The notes under the pieces were generated by a model. It was not told the DNA's origin. It searched no databases and saw only the letters and a program-made list of their open reading frames with translations. A stretch of 64,000 bases of DNA from Atopsyche davidsoni (lineage: Eukaryota > Arthropoda > Insecta > Trichoptera > Hydrobiosidae): contig JAILWY010000009.1 in NCBI GenBank assembly GCA_022113835.1, forward strand, positions 14,608,001-14,672,000, written 5' to 3'. Position 1 is the stretch's first letter; each line of letters begins with the position of its first letter. Positions 60,216 to 64,000 of this stretch are shown here, in pieces. The translations under genes and the position numbers were made by a program.

Positions 60216-60360
60216 TGAAGGTGGCGACTCTGTGGTGTTATTTCCGCGGTACCTCATGCGAGCGTGGGCGGTGACACGGAGACAGTATCGTCTAGGGAAT
60301 TCGCGTCATTTGGCGTCATTTCGCGTCATTTTGTCGTAGGTTGCGTAAGCTTATGCTGTA
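60216..60360 (+). promoter_or_regulatory. GC-richer islet with 10-bp phased repeat
   Basis: The words CGCGTCATT, GGCGTCATT and CGCGTCATT follow each other at 10-bp spacing (60302-60330), one per helical turn, so the shared GTCATT cores face the same side of the DNA. GC-rich sequence with CCGCGGTACC precedes it. A phased operator-like site or a small tandem duplication are both possible. Confidence 0.35.
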
Positions 60361-62392
60361 TTATGTAAGAATGATTGGGATTTAACAACACGAATATTAT
60401 GAATGAGAGTCTAACGCTGTAATCAACATATAAATTCAAAGAAACTAACAATATTTTTATGCATCATGTACATCAGAAAATATATTAAAAGTAAGGTATA
60501 TTTTCTATTAGAAACATGGTTTAATCATTCAAACACAGTAAGAATAGAAACCGTACTCCCAGAATGGCTGTCACGTAATTTACTAAAAAAATAAGCTTCA
60601 GCTCAGGTTAAAAATAATACAAGACGCTTCTTCTAGTTTGATGCGTTTAACGGTTTGATGCGTGGTATTTAATAATCCTCGTACGATAATTATTTTATAC
60701 TAGAAGTCAGTTCAAGTCGCACCGTATAACCTTTGCCCAGTAGTGCAATATTGTTCCCATTAATCATAAGAATGGCGTCACATGTGGTCTGTAGAGCTCT
60801 ATGGAATATAAACATGACTGATTTTACTGAATTATTATTACTTGAAGTAGATTTAAGGCAGAAGTTTGTGCGTTCTTTGTAGCAGCTCCATCATCGTCCC
60901 TAGTACAAAAATTACAGTTGCAAATTCACATACCAAGATATAATAGAAGAAATAACATTATATTTTCTTTATATATATAGATTTGTTAATTGTATAACGA
61001 TTATAAATATCTTAAATTTATGGACAATAACTATAATATAAAAAGTTTCTGAACCGATCAATATGCGAGTATTACAAAAATATTTTAGTACAATTTAATC
61101 AATACTAAAAATAAATGTAGTATTATTAAAAGTTCAATATTTATTTTTTAAATATAATTAATGCCATTCATATTTATTATATAATAATATGAATAAATAT
61201 TGTTTGTAAATATATGTGTAACATTGTTTATTAGTCTCAAATAGTTTATGGTGTTTGTAAGATCTACTAGTTCTGCTATTGATTATTGATTCTATATATT
61301 TCGTTTTATCAGATTCATTGATATCTACAATTAAAAATACTACACATTTTAATAATCAAATATTAGGTTTTTCAAGATAATAGCCAATACAAACAAGTAG
61401 TTGGTTTTCAGTATTTTCAAGTTTTTTGCGACCTAACATATTTACAAACGATTTCCGCCAATTAAGAAGTTCACATTCCAAAATGATTCACAAATCATAG
61501 ACTGGATACATTATCTAGTTTTCATTTGACATTTTTTATGAACATTTTTTTTTATTTTAAAACAATAGGTATTATGTAAATTATAAGCGTAAAAAACAAG
61601 ATTATTCATGAGGTCCCTATGGGTGGGTTTTGGGATTAGATCACGGAGCAATAACCTGTGAGTTTTACATCAATATTAATTTGACAAATCACAAAACACA
61701 TTTTATACACAGTTTATACACGGTGTTACAAGTTCATAAAAATTTGAGTTATCCATGAATAACCTAAGGACGCACATTTTTTCTTTTCATATCAGATTAA
61801 TTTAAAATGACATCCCTTACAAAAGAAGAAAAAATACTATCGGTTTCTTTACAAGTTTTGTTTTCGTATAAAGAAATAGTTCCGTGTAAGAAAACGTTGA
61901 TTTTTATTATTTTTCAAATGAATATAGTAAGACATAAGATATTTGCTTATTTATTTATATATATATTTATTATTATTGGTGGTATTGCTTTTATAAAATT
62001 CAAACTATATTAAATGGTGTATAAAAACGTTTTGCTCAATTTATTTATTTTTTGTTTCAGGTAAACATTTCACCTATTTTGGGCTAAATATGTTGGATAT
62101 TTTGGTAAGTTTTTAATTAATAAAAAGTAATGCTCTACTTTATTTAATATTTTATTAAAAAAAAAACCTCATTGATTGTTAATTTATACTAAATTATTTG
62201 TTTTAAGGTTTTAAACAAAAATTCATAATATTAATTTTATTATAAGATGATTACAATTTAACAATGTTTCGTTTGAAATAAGGTTGCTTAAAGTTACTAG
62301 TTGACGTATAAAAATATAATCAAAATTGTGTTAGAAGAATCTATAAAAAAAAATATTTTTTTATATTTTATTTATGCGTTTCTATTTTATGG
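60361..62392. other. AT-rich gene-free stretch
   Basis: The 68-codon plus frame (61807-62013) is Ile/Phe/Lys-rich and is not called. Confidence 0.5.
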
Positions 62393-62640
62393 CTGTTTGG
62401 GGATATACAGCCTGTATAGCGACATTTGTTTAATATTTCTATGATTTATTTATGCAGCTTTTACTGTGTGAAAAGTTTGCTCCCTATCAATTTGTATATT
62501 TTTACAAGAAATACTTGCTTTCACATTTGATATTTTGTTTGAGGCTATATGTATACAGCCTGTATATCGACAGCTGTCGAATATTTCTAGGATTTATTTT
62601 TATAGCTTTTATCGCGTGCAAAGTTCGCTCTCTATCGCAA
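62393..62640 (+). repeat. Diverged two-unit tandem duplication
   Basis: Unit 1 (62393-62490) and unit 2 (about 62534-62640) share ordered blocks: TGTTTG-GG-TATA, TATACAGCCTGTATA, CGACA, AATATTTCTA, GATTTATTT, then a GTG-AAAGTT-GCTC-CTATC ending. The period is about 145 bp. The TATACAGCCTGTATA block is itself palindromic. Confidence 0.75.
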
Positions 62641-64000
62641 ACCAGTTATTCATAAGACAAGGTAACAATATAATCCCCAGGCTCGTTAAAGGTCAGTAAG
62701 TAGGCGACGAACAGCGCCCATGAAATAGAGCGGCCGGGGAGGCTTATTGTCTTATTGCTGATTATTTATGGCAATTGTGAGGAATAATTATGTTGTTTGA
62801 ACAGCGTTATGTTTGGTATAACTTATTATGAAAACATACCCATGCTGCTAGCTACTAGACTGATTATATTAAGAAGATGCACACTACGAGTTGCAAATGC
62901 TTCCATTACTGTGATGTCGTAAATAATCAATTTTTTTATTAAACTTACTTCAACGACACCTAAATTAAACCAAAAACTTCCATAAATATCATCTGAGTAT
63001 TTTTTTGTACATAGCTACATAGTAGTCACCCAACAAGAAAAAAATATTAAATTAATGAATAACTTATATCCATTCGAGAGAATCAATCAACTTTTTTGAT
63101 AATACCAAAGTCAATGACGAATAAATAGCAACAAATGATTTTTAGAATGATATAAAAAAATATTTTTGTACCCAAAATTATTAAAAGAAATACCGACCAA
63201 ATTAATTAATTATTGTTTTATTTTATACCATCAAAACAATATGAACTGCAAATTTTAGGCCACAATTGAAGTACTATGGGTTAAGTATTTTTTTCATGAA
63301 TAGTATTTCATGTTCATGCAATAGTTAACTTTAGAATATTAACTACAAGTGTGTAACACTCTTAGCAATATTACTCGGTACACTTGGTAAATTATTGTAA
63401 AGCTTACCAACGCAAATTTATATTTAATTATTGTCGTAAGTATATTTTAGTTTCACTTCTCGTGTCAAGGGTCGTTAAAGATTTCAGAAGCGATTACTTG
63501 TTAATCTGCTGGATTCTCGAAGCGTGTATAGCTTCTTTATATTCACCTCAAAAGAATAATAAACATTCCGCAATGTTTTATAATGATATATTACCACATA
63601 CTGTAATCTTTCTTATTTACGATCTCTCACGCATTTTGTACGTTTTAATAATTGATGCATATGCCCCCTATACAAATGTTGAATAAAACACTTAATTAAA
63701 AAAATGCAACAAGGCGAATAACTATTTGAGAACACATCTTCATATCCTGGTGTGAATCATATCCTTATTGCTTTTAACAAATTTTTATGCATAAACTTGT
63801 ATTTGTCAATTAAAAAATGACTATTGACTTGATATTCTCACACGGTATAGAAAAAGGTCATGGGTAAGTTTGAAATATCCTTGCTATTGTTTGAAAAAAA
63901 ACGTAAAATAAAATAGAAGGGTAAAGTCTATAGTAACTGGCCATTTAACTATCCTAAATATTTAAAAACTTTGATAAAATAATGTATTGTCTGGATAACT
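62641..64000. other. AT-rich DNA without a recognised gene
   Basis: The 100-codon plus frame at 63384-63686 has mixed hydrophobic content, no motif and no clear start context, so it is treated as chance. A short GC patch (62690-62750) contains CGGCCGGGG. Confidence 0.4.

Noticed and set aside
63384..63686. 100-codon open frame as a gene
   Set aside because: No motif, no start context, no splice partners and a composition typical of AT-rich chance frames.
1..64000. CRISPR array, bacterial operon, prophage or ribosome-binding-site features
   Set aside because: Base composition, lack of long ORFs, splice-like signals and transposon types are those of an insect nuclear genome. No spaced direct repeats of CRISPR type were seen.

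Overview
This looks like 64 kb of nuclear DNA from an insect, most likely a moth or butterfly. It is very AT-rich, with A/T homopolymers, TA and TG microsatellites and stop codons throughout all frames. The recognisable coding matter is transposon debris: a mariner transposase, the C-terminal end of a non-LTR reverse transcriptase of the kind common in Lepidoptera, and a hAT-type MITE. No intact protein-coding gene, rRNA gene or functional tRNA gene was recognised. Most open frames are short chance frames. The order Lepidoptera is inferred from the style of the repeats, not proven by a marker gene.

Layout. 1-3 kb: AT-rich DNA, two possible first exons with strong splice donors (1.3-1.6 kb), and a broken non-LTR reverse transcriptase tail (2.6-2.9 kb, minus strand). 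3-21 kb: non-coding DNA with GC-richer islets carrying clustered transcription-factor-like motifs (YY1/Pho at 3.8 and 16.4-17.0 kb, E-box/Snail at 7.9 kb, bZIP at 11.1 kb, homeodomain at 15.0 kb, nuclear-receptor half-sites at 19.05 kb, GATA at 20.5 kb). There is an orphan coding-like segment at 13.4-13.7 kb. 21.6-22.0 kb: a foldback element and a fragment of a tRNA-like repeat. 28 kb: a copy of that tRNA-like repeat next to a GC-rich candidate promoter and first exon. 38.4-39.3 kb: a near-perfect 420-bp foldback holding two head-to-head tRNA-like cassettes, then a possible exon. 41.9 kb: another foldback. 45.4 kb: an 11-bp minisatellite. 48.1 kb: the hAT MITE. 50.9 kb: the clearest copy of the tRNA-like repeat, with terminal inverted repeats. 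55.4-55.7 kb: a possible terminal exon on the minus strand. 56.9-57.4 kb: a 182-bp tandem array grown from a dispersed repeat. 58.1-59.1 kb: a mariner copy with two stops and two frameshifts. 60-64 kb: AT-rich DNA with a 10-bp phased repeat and a diverged tandem duplication.

The window therefore reads as a large intron or an intergenic interval, possibly the regulatory domain of a developmental gene whose exons are mostly outside. The most unusual object is a repeat family (28.1, 38.4 and 50.9 kb, with a fragment at 21.9 kb) in which a 76-78 nt tRNA-like sequence with Pol III A- and B-box-like motifs sits between inverted repeats of about 30 bp, so it combines traits of a SINE and of a MITE.
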